Shown: positions 35,856-47,232, numbered from the stretch's first letter. The stretch is 64,000 nt of DNA from Tilletiaria anomala UBC 951 (GCF_000711695.1 NW_013546970.1:1-64000), one strand, 5' to 3'. A program made the numbers and translations. The notes: generated by a model from the sequence alone, not told the origin.

Positions 35856-37560
35856 AGCGCCGAACGAAAGAAGGAATGTGTGCACGCACTTTCCATGTCC
35901 AGCAACTGCGACTTTCCTCTTCCATTCAGGACGATCACATCAAGAGCAACGCAATTACCCCAGTCGCACGAGCAGCTATAATGCGGTTCCGGTAGCTGTA
36001 ACCTTTTTCTACCTTTCAGGCTCTTGCTTTCATCTTCGCTTCGTCTCATTCATGAAGCAGCGATTGCGCGCTTCACTGCTTTCATCTACACTAACGACTC
36101 TTTCCTGGTGGTTTCTTACACCACTTTTCAGCATCATACATTACTACTCCCTTATATGTGTCGTAGTCTCCTGTACCATCATTTTACACGACGCATCGCC
36201 CCTCGCTGAATGGACAATTGGTTTTGCGATTTCTCTTCAACGTCTCCTCACCTCTGGTCCCTTTTGTCTTCCGTCTGCCGACTTTCCATACAAGTGACCG
36301 TCACCTTCTGCCCATCGACTTGTGAAATTGATGCAGATGCGGCAACCCCGTTCGAACGGTTGCTTTGAAACCAAGAAGGCCGCACATAAAGGTCGCAGAA
36401 GGATGACTAGAATGGGCACATCTAGCCTCAGCCCTGGCTCACGTTTATGCTTTGGTGAATATCACTGGGACAAGTACAAGGCCTGCTGGAGGAATACGTG
36501 GCAGTCCTTGTTGAATATACTCACTGGGCCATAGCTACTGGTCTCTAAACGCAGAGGATCTTGGTCGACTGGGACCGTTTCCAGGCCTACTCTCACGACT
36601 TGAACGGCCGCCTGTACGGAGTTACTGACTCTGTGACAGGGCGATGGCCGTGATGCCCTAGCCGAGTATCTAGTCTGCAGCTCGCAGGCATCCCTCCTAC
36701 AGGGCGCGGCTCGGCGCGCTACGCTCAGGCTATTGAATCGTGTGTATCACAATGGACTAATATGAACAAAATCACTCGAATAGTGTGGCGGACAAGTGCG
36801 AATCCTCATAGGTCGCGTGGAGAAAAGTGTAGGACGAATGGGGAGTATCAGTTTGCTGAATTTAGGACTGCAAAGACGAAGGTGGACTTCAACATCCTCG
36901 TCATGGGCCTCCATTTCTTTGTTTTCCTTCACATCTTTTTCTCAAAAAGAAAGAAATTGTTATCTCCACCACGTCTTGGCGGCTGACGATGACGTCAGGG
37001 TCTGGTTGCTTGGAGAAGGACTGCATTTCTTTGGCGAAAAGGGTTCACCTCGGACTGCGGCGAATAGTGTACTAGAGATCACACTAAGTGGAGTGCGGGG
37101 ACGCCATGAGCAGGTACTCAAGTCGAATGGAATGTGCATATTTGCACAGAAGCAGCAGGCAGGGCCCTGGCTTGACTTAGCACTTGCTAGTTGTTTTCGT
37201 CATGCGGAGACCTGACGGCTGATTGGCGAATGGATGCGCGCACCCCACAGCAAAGATTAGCACGCTAGCAGCTGTCCCGCAAAGGGGAATCCACTCGTTC
37301 GTCATAGAGGACTTTGATGATGATGCTTGCAAGGGCGTGATGCGTGGAGGATGACTTCTACTACTTGCCTTTCTCGTCTCATCTGTAGAATATGCAGTGT
37401 CCATCTTCGCTTTGCAGCACTTTTGACCTTCATATTCTTGCCACCACACGCTACCGAAATAGCTTTGGTTTAACCGATACCCACACTTATATTCTTTCAG
37501 GAGGCAAAGTTCCACGACTTCAACCCCGCGTCGGGCTGTTCACCATTTCACCAGAGCACG
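35856..37560. other. Intergenic region between Ser-rich protein and Ish1/Msc1 genes
   Basis: About 1.7 kb in tandem orientation. Only short, unconvincing open frames are present. A 12-bp palindrome, CCGTTCGAACGG, lies at 36348-36359. The DNA is more AT-rich than the flanking genes. Confidence 0.5.
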
Positions 37561-39248
37561 ATGGTCAACCCAACTTTCATCTCGGCCAGCACCCTGGTAC
37601 TCTGCCTGGCACTTGTCGCTTCCAATCGTCAGGCCGGTGTCAAGGCTGATTGGATCCAGGATACTGCGTTTGGCGGTCAAAAGGTCTTCCAGGCTTCCTT
37701 TGACTCATGGACCGAGTGAGTAGATTTGCATGCTAGGAAGCCCTACGTTTGCTCGATCTTTACCCTTGCGGTTATTACTGATCCTCTTCATTGTACCACG
37801 TGAACCTGAAGATCCGACTTGCGTTCGTACCTCCTCGAGCAGGGCATCATTGCGCCGTCCAACACCAGAGAGCAACTCGTTGTTCTTGCCAAGCAGAACT
37901 ACGCCAGCATCTCTTCTGGCCTCGCCGCCGCCCCGTCGGACGCTTTCTCTGCCGTTCAGGGTGCTGCTGAGAAGGCTTGGAGCGCCGCATCTTCCTACCA
38001 GTCTGCTGCGCGTGTCGCTTTGACCGACACTGCTAGCAGTGCAAGCAGCTACGCGCTCTCCGACCTTTACCACCCTGCTTCTAAGTCTGTCTCGAGCGCA
38101 TCTAGTGTCGCTTTCAACAGTGCTAGTAGCGCGAGCAGCCTCGCTAGCAAGTCCAGCTCGAGCGCTGCAAAGGAGGCCAGCAAAAGCTCTTCGAGCGTTT
38201 CTAAGTCTGGATCATCCTTGGCGTCAGGTGCGAGCAAGTCTGTTTCGGGTGCATTTGCCCAAGCCACTCAGGCCGTCAACGACAACATCAACGACACTTC
38301 CGACTGGGTCTTCTCTACCTGGAGCGACAATGAGCTCCGCTCTTGGCTTGTGAATAATGGCATCGTCAAGACACCAGCGGGGGCGAAGCGCGACGAACTG
38401 GTCAGGAGCGTGAAGAGTGCATACTCGAAGACAGTGAATGTACCGTACGAGGCTTTTAGCAACTCTTACTTGGTGAGTCGAATTGCATTTGCGAAAGGTT
38501 GATTTTCCGTGAGCAACCCGGACGTGCTGCTGATTCTTCGGCAATTTCATAGCACAACTGGCTCGTCGACCACGGCGTGATCAAGACCCCTGCTCAGAAG
38601 ACGCGTGACGAGTACCTGTCCCTGGCAAAGGATTACTACTACGGAGTGCAGGACGACGTCTTTAGCACTTGGAAGGACGGCGACCTGCGCAGCTGGTTGA
38701 TCAAGAACAACGTGATCAAGTCCGATTTCCAGGCGGGACGCGACACGTACCTCTCGCTTATCCAGAACGCGTACAAGAACAGCAAAGATGAAATCTACAA
38801 GGGTTGGCGCGACAGCGACATGCGCAGCTGGCTCATTAACAACGGCTATATCAAGTCAGGCTTCCAGGCCAAGCGTGACGACTACATCAAGCTAATGGAG
38901 AAGCAAGGCAAGAGCGCTGTCGACAGCGCAAAGGACTACCTCGAGTGGCCTGACTCGCGCATCCGCCTGTACCTCTACCAGAGCGGTATGGACGCTAACA
39001 AGTTCCCAAAGAAGCGCGATGACATGCTGCGCGAGATGCGTGCACGCTATGTGCCGCAAAAGTCGTTCTTTGGCCAGATTGCGGACAACGTCAAGGAGGG
39101 CGTGCGACACGTCTTTGCCGGTGTGCAGGACGTTGGAGGCCAGGTTGAACAGAACGCCAAGCGTGCTAGCATCTCGGCCAGCAGCGCAGCCAGTGCGGCT
39201 AGCGCCAGCGTCAGCTCCGCGTCTGCCAAGGCCAGGGACGAGCTTTGA
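37561..39248 (+). CDS. msc1: Ish1/Msc1-family ER/nuclear-envelope stress protein
   Basis: 503 residues from exons 37561-37715, 37812-38472 and 38553-39248, joined in phase. A signal peptide covers about residues 1-30, and the protein ends in RDEL, an ER-retrieval type tetrapeptide, so residence in the ER or nuclear-envelope lumen is predicted. Six copies of the Ish1 motif are visible, each a W-x-x-x-x-LRSWL-type unit followed by a basic/acidic helix: SWTESDLRSYLLEQGI, STWSDNELRSWLVNNGI, the split NSYLHNWLVDHGV, STWKDGDLRSWLIKNNV, GWRDSDMRSWLINNGY and EWPDSRIRLYLYQSGM. A long Ser/Ala-rich segment separates copies 1 and 2. Homologues are S. pombe Ish1 (stress-induced, nuclear envelope) and yeast Msc1 (meiotic recombination). 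The molecular role of the family is poorly defined. Confidence 0.9.
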
Positions 39249-39705
39249 AGTGAGAGACAGAAGCGCAGGGGGCAATGGGATAAGAAGAAGAAACCAAAAA
39301 ATTGGTAGTCTCAACGCGACTGATCGACGAGGACATAATGAACTTGAAACTTCCTGTCACATCGGCCAATGTACATGTACGCAAAATTTTTCAATGAATC
39401 GACTTTTCACGACTGTCTCCTTAACTTGATACTTCCCTCCACTGCTACCGCGATGAAGTCCGCTGGACCATCGCCAGACCAGCGAGAGCTGCGGATCCCC
39501 ACGGGACTCGAGAGGGGTCTTTGAGGCAGCATTTACTTTATGCGGGAACCGTAGACGCTTGCTGAACCACTTGATCTCTCAGCACTCATCAGAAGAGGCA
39601 ACAAAGACATCGATGTATTTACGAGTATATTTTATTGCGCTTCTCGCATGCGATCCCTGGGGCCTGGGATGCTTGAGAGAATGCGCTGTTGTTGAATGAG
39701 CCAAC
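39249..39705. other. Intergenic region, msc1 / RCC1-deaminase gene
   Basis: About 460 bp in tandem orientation, presumably the msc1 3' UTR and the downstream promoter. No gene or strong motif seen. Confidence 0.5.
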
Positions 39706-42195
39706 ATGGCAGCGGGCAGCAATGGCCGGCATTTGCTACTTGCTTGCGGTTCCAACGCGGCCGGGCAGCTCGGTCTCGGGCATTGCAGCGACGCTCACCG
39801 CCTTGCGCGCTGTCGATTGTCTCGAGGACGCGACGATGCTGAGAATCGACATGACGGTGATGATAGCGAGCACTTCCCACCCGAAGGCTGGAAAGTGCAA
39901 CAGCTTGCCTCTGGGGCCAATCACACCATAGCACTGCTCGCGTCGAGCCGTGATCCTCAATTGAAGGATCTCTGGTTCGCGGGTAACACCTCCCTCGGAC
40001 AGTGCGGCCCACCGAATATCAATGACGCGTGCAAGCATAACTTCGACGAGGGATCATCGGCATTTTTCAAGGTCAATTGGAGACAGTGGCTCGTTGAGGC
40101 CGGACATGGTGCTGCCCAAGCAGACACTTACCGTCCAAATTTTGTTGGATGCGGCTGGAACTCCACCTTCATCATATTCGTTCATTTGCGAGAAGAAACA
40201 GACGACCTCATCGTTTCGCTCGGAAGTGAAAATGACTTCAACGAGCTAGGCTGTGGGCAGACCGGTGCAGCTAGCAGGTCTGTATTAACCAATACGATTC
40301 GCTTTCTTCCAATCCGCGCGGCTATCCTCCCTGAGTTAGCCGACAACTCAGAGGCTTTTTGCTTGCGAATCCATTCACTGGTTAGCGGGCTTCGCCACGC
40401 TCTTTGCCATGTCAGCTACGTCAAGTCAGGTGGAACGCAAACGTGCCACAAGGTCATTGGCTGGGGGGCTGCGAGGCACGGTCAGCTCTCGCTCGCTTCG
40501 CCTCAGCAGGACGGTGGATCCCGGGGAGCCAGCGCAGACAAGCCAAAGGTGCAGTGGTTGCCTAAGTCCATCCTTACGCTGTGCACCGATGGCACCGAGA
40601 GCATCTCGATCAGCGTCGCAGCTGGAAAGCGACATAGCGCGGTCCTGATCAAGCGTGGCGGGAAGCACAAGCTGTATCTATGCGGCACTGCTGCGAAAGA
40701 AGCCGGCGATCGAGTAGCCGAAAGCAGCATCTTGGACGTTAGCTGCTGCTGGGATACCACGGTATTGCTTCTGTCGAAAGGTGATGGTAGGCGCGTGCTC
40801 GCAACTGGAGCAAACTCCAAGGGTCAACTCGGAAACGGAACATTCAACGCAACTGGCCTTGATGATGCTCTGCTGCCTGTGGACGCGATCACAGAGCACA
40901 TTGCCTGCGGCAGTGAGCATGTTGTCGCTCTTCTGACAGAAAGGAATCACAGCCGCCGCAGGGTTGTCGCATGGGGATGGAACGAGCACGGTAACCTTGG
41001 CCAAGGTGACGAAGAGGACCGGAGCCTTCCACAACCCATACTCCACGACGAAGAAGGGCAAGTCACCGACGTTTGGGCAGGATGCGCGACTACTTTCCTT
41101 CAAGTACAGCTTAACCAAGGTGATCAGAGCGACGAAGAGACTGTTAAGGCTTGCCGTACATTGCCAAAGGTCGAGCTGCATGCACATTTGAACGGCTCAA
41201 TCCGGAGATCGACGCTTGCCGAGCTAGCGAAAGCAGCTGGGCTAGACGACAAGGCGGCGCACATTGCCAATAACGACGCAAGGACCCTATCACAGATGTT
41301 CGCCGTATTCGACGTCATTCACAAGTCTGTGCGCGGGAAAACAAATATCATGCGAGTGGCGCGCGAGGTGCTAGAGGACATGGAAGCCGACAGCGTTGCG
41401 TATGTGGAGATTCGTACGACACCGAAAGCACAGCCGGATCACGGCCTCACTGAGGAGGACTATTGCCATGCGGTCCTGGAAGGTATGGAGGATTACGCAA
41501 GCAGCCGAGCAAGGTCTAAGAAACGAACCGTCGCAAGACTTTTGCTCTCGATAGACCGACGGGCGGGCAGAGTTGCAGCAAAGCGATGCGTGGAGCTTGC
41601 TCTTCAATTTCGCCGTCGCGGTGTTGTTGGAATAGACCTCAGCGGGGACCCAAGCAAGGGTGAATGGGACGAGTGGAAAGAAGCATTGACGACAGCAAAG
41701 GCCGCTGGACTCCGTGTCACGCTGCATGCCGGCGAATTGCCTGACCGTGATCAGGAGATGCAAGAAATGCTCGATTTTCGGCCTGACAGGTTTGGGCACG
41801 TTTGCTTCATCTCCGCGGAGAATGAGCAACGGCTGCAAGAGCTTAACATTCCCGTCGAGCTTTGCTTGACATCCAACATCCTCTCGCGAAGCGTTGCACG
41901 GTACGACTTGCATCATTGCCAGAGCTACCTGCAGCGCTGGCAGCTGGGCAGAGAAGGAGGCGGGCCAATTTTGACATCTGGCCCTCCGTCACGACCTCGA
42001 TTTTCGGTTTGTACGGATGATAGTGCTGTTTTTGGCAGCTCCCTTTCGGAAGAGTATTTAATCATCAAGAAGACTTGGCCGGTGTTGGGCATGGACGATT
42101 TCCGCCAGTTCAATCTAATGGCTTTGGAAGATTCATTCATTGAGGATGGTCCAGACAAGGCTGCGCTGCTTGGACGCCTTTTGGCTTCTGCGTAG
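39706..42195 (+). CDS. RCC1-repeat / adenosine (N6-methyl-AMP) deaminase-like fusion protein
   Basis: One uninterrupted frame of 829 residues. Residues 1-480 form RCC1/Ats1-like beta-propeller repeats (CGSNAAGQLGLG, GWGAARHGQLSL, ATGANSKGQLGNG, AWGWNEHGNLGQG). Residues 485-829 are an adenosine-deaminase-like metal hydrolase of the ADAL/MAPDA type. All metal and catalytic motifs are present: PKVELHAHLNG (two His ligands), TLHAGE (His and general-acid Glu), RFGHV (catalytic His) and FSVCTDDSAVFG (paired Asp). MAPDA enzymes convert N6-methyl-AMP to IMP and clear modified nucleotides; Ats1 in yeast is linked to Elongator/Kti11 and tRNA wobble modification. A nucleotide- or RNA-modification theme is therefore plausible but inferred. 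No intron or stop separates the halves, so the fusion is encoded in one exon. The first repeat is poorly conserved after LGLGHCSDAH. Confidence 0.9.
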   Translation: MAAGSNGRHLLLACGSNAAGQLGLGHCSDAHRLARCRLSRGRDDAENRHDGDDSEHFPPEGWKVQQLASGANHTIALLASSRDPQLKDLWFAGNTSLGQCGPPNINDACKHNFDEGSSAFFKVNWRQWLVEAGHGAAQADTYRPNFVGCGWNSTFIIFVHLREETDDLIVSLGSENDFNELGCGQTGAASRSVLTNTIRFLPIRAAILPELADNSEAFCLRIHSLVSGLRHALCHVSYVKSGGTQTCHKVIGWGAARHGQLSLASPQQDGGSRGASADKPKVQWLPKSILTLCTDGTESISISVAAGKRHSAVLIKRGGKHKLYLCGTAAKEAGDRVAESSILDVSCCWDTTVLLLSKGDGRRVLATGANSKGQLGNGTFNATGLDDALLPVDAITEHIACGSEHVVALLTERNHSRRRVVAWGWNEHGNLGQGDEEDRSLPQPILHDEEGQVTDVWAGCATTFLQVQLNQGDQSDEETVKACRTLPKVELHAHLNGSIRRSTLAELAKAAGLDDKAAHIANNDARTLSQMFAVFDVIHKSVRGKTNIMRVAREVLEDMEADSVAYVEIRTTPKAQPDHGLTEEDYCHAVLEGMEDYASSRARSKKRTVARLLLSIDRRAGRVAAKRCVELALQFRRRGVVGIDLSGDPSKGEWDEWKEALTTAKAAGLRVTLHAGELPDRDQEMQEMLDFRPDRFGHVCFISAENEQRLQELNIPVELCLTSNILSRSVARYDLHHCQSYLQRWQLGREGGGPILTSGPPSRPRFSVCTDDSAVFGSSLSEEYLIIKKTWPVLGMDDFRQFNLMALEDSFIEDGPDKAALLGRLLASA

Positions 42196-42577
42196 GGCAG
42201 ACCATCTGTATTCCATATTGTATAGCATAGCATCGCATCTTAGTTCTGAACGGTAAAATGGCAGTCCTGCTCGTTCTCACTGGGTTGAAGACTCTGATTC
42301 GAGACTTATTTCGAGATACTCGCTATATCGACTTGTCGGCAGTGTAGATGACGCGTGCAGCGTGAGCTCTCATGTGCTAGCGGTAGGGTGGAGTAAGCCG
42401 TCACTCGCAAGCATCACCCCAGGCTCTTGCAGACTTCAATCGCCTGCCGACCCTCTCTGCCTCCCTACGAACACCCGACGCAGGTGCCTTTGTTCGCATA
42501 TGGGCAAGTGATCGTGTATGCTAAATGGAGTGGCATCGTCGCAGGCGCATGGACGAGTAAGCGGCGCAAGGTATAGG
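42196..42577. other. Intergenic region, deaminase fusion / OXR1
   Basis: About 380 bp in tandem orientation. It includes a short upstream open frame at 42525-42560 (MEWHRRRRMDE) that overlaps, in another frame, an in-frame ATG at 42518 for the downstream gene. Confidence 0.5.
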
Positions 42578-44627
42578 ATGCTCAACATGGATCCGACAGG
42601 CCACAACGCCAAAGCCCAGGTAAGCCAGTGCTTACAATTTCTACATGTACTCAAACTATTTCACTTACTCCATTTGCACCTGTTAGCCTTTACCTAAAAG
42701 TTTGGCGGCCCATACATGGCAGCCTTCAGATGAATTCGGGAACTTCGAAGGCGCGCAAATGGTTGCCGTCTCCCCCAACTTCGACGAAGCAGGACCCATC
42801 GGACAGACCGTCGCGCAGCATCCGCAGCCCCCACCGTCCGCTGATGATTGGACCGATGGAGACGTCGTGGCGTCGTTCTCACCAATTCAGACTCGATTTC
42901 CAGCACCGCCGAGCGGACAGCCGATTGAAACGAGCGCTCAAGATGAGGCATTCTTTCGCGCGCTGGAACAAGATGCAAGGGAAAAAGCCGCTCGAGTCCC
43001 GTCCCCACCGATGATCGACCTCAGAGACGTCGAGCGCAAGCTCAGCCTAACGGAGTCCAAAAGCGAAGCCATTGAAAATGAATTCTCCAGATCCCATCGA
43101 GCTGACTCGAGCGCAGATGAAAGGTTTTTTGCGGCTTTTGAGATAGATGCGCAGCCGAGCGGAGCCGGGAAACCAGCGGGGCTTTCAGGTACAGCGCTGG
43201 AGCACATGACAGAGGCGCAGGCAACACCAATGGATCTGAAGGCGAAAGAGTCGCAAGGGTGGTTAGACTATCTAACTGGCGACGAAGATTCGCAAGCCAA
43301 GTCGCCTCAGAGCGCGGGGTCCAGCAGCTGGTCCGAAACGGCTGGGCATTTTGCGGGCGGACTGAAGAAGACACTCGGTACACTGCGACATCGTGCGGGA
43401 GACGTCATGAGCCACCTTCCAAGCGCTTCAGACTTTCTGGTGCCTCCCGATGATGAGGAGTTCCACGACTTCCAAGCGGCTATGTTGCCCAAGCATGTAC
43501 AGCGAACCATTCCACCCGACCCACGCGGCCAAAAGACGCCCGAGCAGTCAGCTAACCCCCTTGTCCAGAACGAGGGCGCGCGGCGAATTAGTCAACCTGA
43601 CAGTACACCGACAAAGTCACATTCAGCCTCGAACAGCTCGCTCTCCCCATCGTTCGGAGGTGGGACCGGTAGCTGGCACGCCAATGGCTCGGACAGTAGC
43701 TCTGCACCGCACCATTATCCACCACCGCGAGCAGGCTCACTTCCCATCTCAGGCGCGCCTGGATTTGATGCATATCTCTCCGCAACTGACCAGCAATGGA
43801 ACACTGGTCATTGGAAGATGGAGGAGAAGGAGAAGCACCGCAAGTACATCCCTGTCAGTCTGACGGGACGCCGTGAAGAGACTTCGGAGGTCATTGAGCA
43901 ATGGCATGCGGCGCGGATCCAGGCGGCACTGCCTCCACGGCTACAGCTCGGCAAGACATGGAGGCTGGTCTACTCGCTTGATCAGCACGGCATCAGCCTG
44001 GGCACCCTCTATCATAACGTGGCAAAAGCACTGGACCCAACCTTAGCGAAGAAATCTGTAGCGGGGCTTCAGGACGCCGAGGGCTGGCTACGTGGTGCTA
44101 GCGCTGAAACGCAAGGTGCACTCGGCGTCGGCAGCGGTGGTGGCAGAGTCAAGCATGTGGGCGGTGGCCTGGCCCTATCAGATGCAGGTCTTGTGATCGG
44201 AATTCGTGATGCAGAGGACAACGTTTTTGGCGCTTTCGTCAACGAGCGTCTTCGCCCTCAACCGCACTACTATGGCAGTGGCGAGTGCTTCTTGTGGAAG
44301 ACTACATGCGAAAATTCGCCGCAAGCTCCTGATGTTGATACAAAGAGCGACTCGTCCGATGCGCACAAGCGACTGAAAGTCTACAAGTGGACCGGCCGCA
44401 ATGAATACATGATCTTCACGGAAGCGCATTTCCTCTCGGTTGGAGGTGGCGAGGGTCGCTTTGGCCTTTGGATCGACGATGCGCTTGAAAACGGCGTTTC
44501 GTCGCGTTGTCCTGCATTCGACAACGACATTCTTTGCGACGGCAGCTCTGCAACAACCTCGGTCGATGCGAAAGAGGGCAGATTTGAATGTCTCGGTTTG
44601 GAGGTATGGGCTGTCGGCACAGATTGA
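42578..44627 (+). CDS. oxr1: Oxr1-like TLD-domain protein
   Basis: 660 residues from exons 42578-42619 and 42687-44627, joined in phase (KAQ then PLPKSLAAHTW). The N-terminal two-thirds is disordered, acidic and Pro/Ser-rich. The C-terminal 230 residues form a TLD domain: GKTWRLVYSLDQHGISLGTL, VIGIRDAEDNVFGAFVNERL, YYGSGECFLW, NEYMIFTEAHFLSVGGGEG, FGLWIDDALENGVSSRCPAF and LGLEVWAVG. TLD proteins such as Oxr1 protect against oxidative damage and promote disassembly or regulation of the vacuolar V-ATPase; localisation may be mitochondrial or cytosolic. The start is ambiguous among in-frame ATGs at 42518, 42578 and 42587; the latter two have A at -3, and the first would add an Arg-containing extension. 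The stop faces the haspin stop 85 nt away. Confidence 0.9.
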
Positions 44628-44712
44628 TGAAATTGCATTGTATTGGGTGCCGCATTTCATGCATTGTACAACAGAAAACGTCCATACTTGATTTCCAGTT
44701 CAAGACACACTA

Positions 44713-46779
44713 CTATTTACTGCTGCTGTTGCGCGACACGGCCCAGTGAAGCAATTCCTTTGCGGAAGTGCAGCCACAATCATCGGGCTTGACTGATGCA
44801 AGCTGCTGCTGAGCGTCTCTCAGACTATTGTACGCAAAGCTTTCCGCTGCATGCGCTTTGCGGCGGCCAGAAACCACAGGTTCCTTCAGGCCTTTCGCGT
44901 GCAAAAGCTTATCGACGAGGTAGCGCAGCCATAACGCATTAGTGATAGGATAGAACCCTTCCCAATCTGATTGCGTTGCGTCGCGCATCTGACGGTAGAC
45001 ATCAAACTGCATGTCTCCGGTACCGCCAAAGAGCTGTTCGTCGGAGAGCTGTTCGTAGACGTTTTGTTTCGGGCCGACGTTGATGCGAGATAGGGTGAAA
45101 TCAATGATAATCGCTTCGACGCCTGTTGCAGAAGGCTGGCTCAATGTTGCGATCGAGTGCTGGTCCTGAGCCGTGTGGGGTGTTGATCGAACGAGCACAT
45201 TTCCCCAGTGCAGATCACGATGCTGTTGCATTGCAAAGACTTCAGTAAGCTGCATGTTGCACGTCAGATTAAAGATTCGGCATACCTCAAATTGTTTCTG
45301 CTCCTCTGCAGTAGCCAATGAGGTGACGACCTGCCAAAGGATGCTTGCAGCCTGCTCCCAACTCGAGACCCCAAAGTGCTCAAGGTCGGTGCCGCCATCG
45401 GACAACACGACCACCAGGTACTTTTGCTCTTCTTCGAAGCGCTCTGCACAAACCGAGTGATTGTGATCAGCTCCACTACCTCACCTTTGAACTCCAAGAA
45501 TCTACACACCCGGTGTTCTGTTTTCCGATCCATTTTCAACGGCTGCATCAAAATCGTTCCAGCTTCGCACAAGACGTTCCGCGTAAACTCCTTTTGTGAC
45601 ATGGCAATTCAAAATCTTGACAAAGCCATTTTCGGTGGGTCTGTCGTCACCTTCACAGTCGATGTCCCCGACGGCTTTGGTGACGCGAACTTCGCGCAAA
45701 GCGCCGTCTGGGGTCGTCATGGCAGGCAGTCTTTCGCCCTTACTGTTCAGTGCAGAGTAATCCCACGGATCCGCGGAACGCAATGGAATGACCTTGAGCA
45801 CCTTGCCTAGTTGCGACTCGCTCGTGATCTTTCTCCTGGAGGCCTTACCGCGAGCCGTCTCGCGGGACTGGACGCGATACACCTCAGAAAAGCTGGCTTC
45901 GCCAATTTTGACAATAACTTTCTCCGCTTCTTTTGCCTCTGAATGCAGCAGCTGGTTGACGTAGTCATTAAAGTCCAGTGCCTGTTGCTGCTTGCAAAGT
46001 GCAAGCAACTCGCTGAAAGCATCAATCCGCCCGGTCTTCAGGCTCGGGGATGCCCGATTATCGTCAGAAGCGATTGTGTCTGCTGAGATGTCCGCGAGCG
46101 CATGTCTGAGCTTGCTGAGTGTCGGTACAGCTCGCCTTGGCCTGGAAACTGAGCCTCCCAAACTGATTGCAGGTGAGGAGGGTTCCGGTCGAAAAGACGT
46201 ATCGCTGTCATCGATGATGCTGAGCGAGTCCATGTGCGAGGAGAGGTCACTTTCCTTAGTTGTTTCATCGAAACTGCTCACATTCTGAGCTGCTTGGCGT
46301 CGTGGTCGGCGCGTGCGCCTTTTGCTAGGAGTCCAAATCTCTGAGTTCGTAACAGCTGCAACGACTGCTGCCTTGGTAGATTTGTCGGAATTTCCGCGTC
46401 GGAATACGGTCGGGCTGACACCTTGCCTTGCTACAGGTGTTGGTGCAACGTTTTCCTTGCCGATAGACTCTTTTCGCCTATGCTTGGTTCCCGTAGCCTT
46501 GCTAGCTTGGGCAACGACGGCATCATTATTAGCACTGTGTGCCTTGAAAGGCTGATATCTGTTCTCAATCATATTTCCATTGCTATCACGCTGGCCGAGA
46601 GGCTGCTTTCTCGATGAATTCGAAAGCGTTTTCATGGCTGTCACCTTCTCACTAGGACCAGCTACCGCCTCATCGTCGGAAGGTGGGTCTTGCCATACTT
46701 GTAGACGTGTCTGTTGAGACTGTTGGCGTCGCTTGCCGCCGTAGGTGTTGGCGGCGCGATTGGAGGCGAAGAGAGGCAT
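44713..46779 (-). CDS. Haspin-type histone H3 Thr3 kinase
   Basis: Mitotic kinase that phosphorylates histone H3 Thr3 to recruit the chromosomal passenger complex to centromeres. Exons 46779-45510, 45443-45286 and 45222-44713 join in phase (645 residues). The N-terminal 280 residues are disordered and basic (TPSKRRTRRPRRQ). The divergent kinase domain shows KIGEASFSEVYRV (glycine loop, about 291), LREVRVTKA, then VVVLSDGGTDLEHFGVSSW, the catalytic HRDLHWGNVLV at the start of exon 3, and IIDFTLSRI, where DFT replaces DFG as is normal for haspins. The long FNDYVN/DYSALNSKGERL insert region also fits the family. The start is the ATG opening MPLFASNRAANTYGGK; an acceptor-like AG upstream suggests a 5'-UTR intron. 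It is divergent from the uL1m gene. Confidence 0.93.
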
Positions 46780-47232
46780 CTCGTCTACCTCCGACTGTTT
46801 TGTCAGACCGTGATCAAATGCTACACAGAGTTTGTCAGTGACCAGCAGTAGGAAGTGGTATATGGTAGCTAGGAGAAGAAGACCACCTGCAAGACGACTG
46901 TGTAATGGATTGTGCACGAAGCGGGTGTACGACGTGCTGTTAGTGGAACAAGGACGAAACACGTTACAAGCTGTGGATGACCTGACGCGTTTGGACTTTC
47001 AGGCGAGAATTTCGGTGAAGTTTGTTGAGTCGAAGAGAACGCGTCGCGTTCAACGATTGTCACGTGACCGTATTCTTCTTTGCTGAGGGAAATGACGAAA
47101 AGCTTCGAAAGAGCGATGCTCCGCTTTCCTTCCAGCTTTGGTTGGTTGAAGATATTGCAGCATGGAATTTCGCAATCATCATTCGAGCAGGCGGCAGTGA
47201 GTTTCTAATCGCACTGCAAGGTTGGCTACAAC
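46780..47232. other. Divergent intergenic region, haspin / uL1m
   Basis: About 450 bp holding both promoters and the GTCACGTGAC palindrome at 47059-47068. No gene seen. Confidence 0.5.
47059..47068. promoter_or_regulatory. E-box palindrome GTCACGTGAC
   Basis: Perfect 10-bp palindrome with the Cbf1-type bHLH core CACGTG. It lies 165 bp upstream of the uL1m start codon and about 280 bp upstream of haspin. The same core sits in the lsb5/bZIP promoter at 12382-12391. The binding factor is inferred. Confidence 0.45.

Noticed and set aside
36796-37215. 139-codon plus-strand frame between the Ser-rich and msc1 genes
   Set aside because: No recognisable motif, no good start context and AT-richer composition than neighbouring exons; likely chance.
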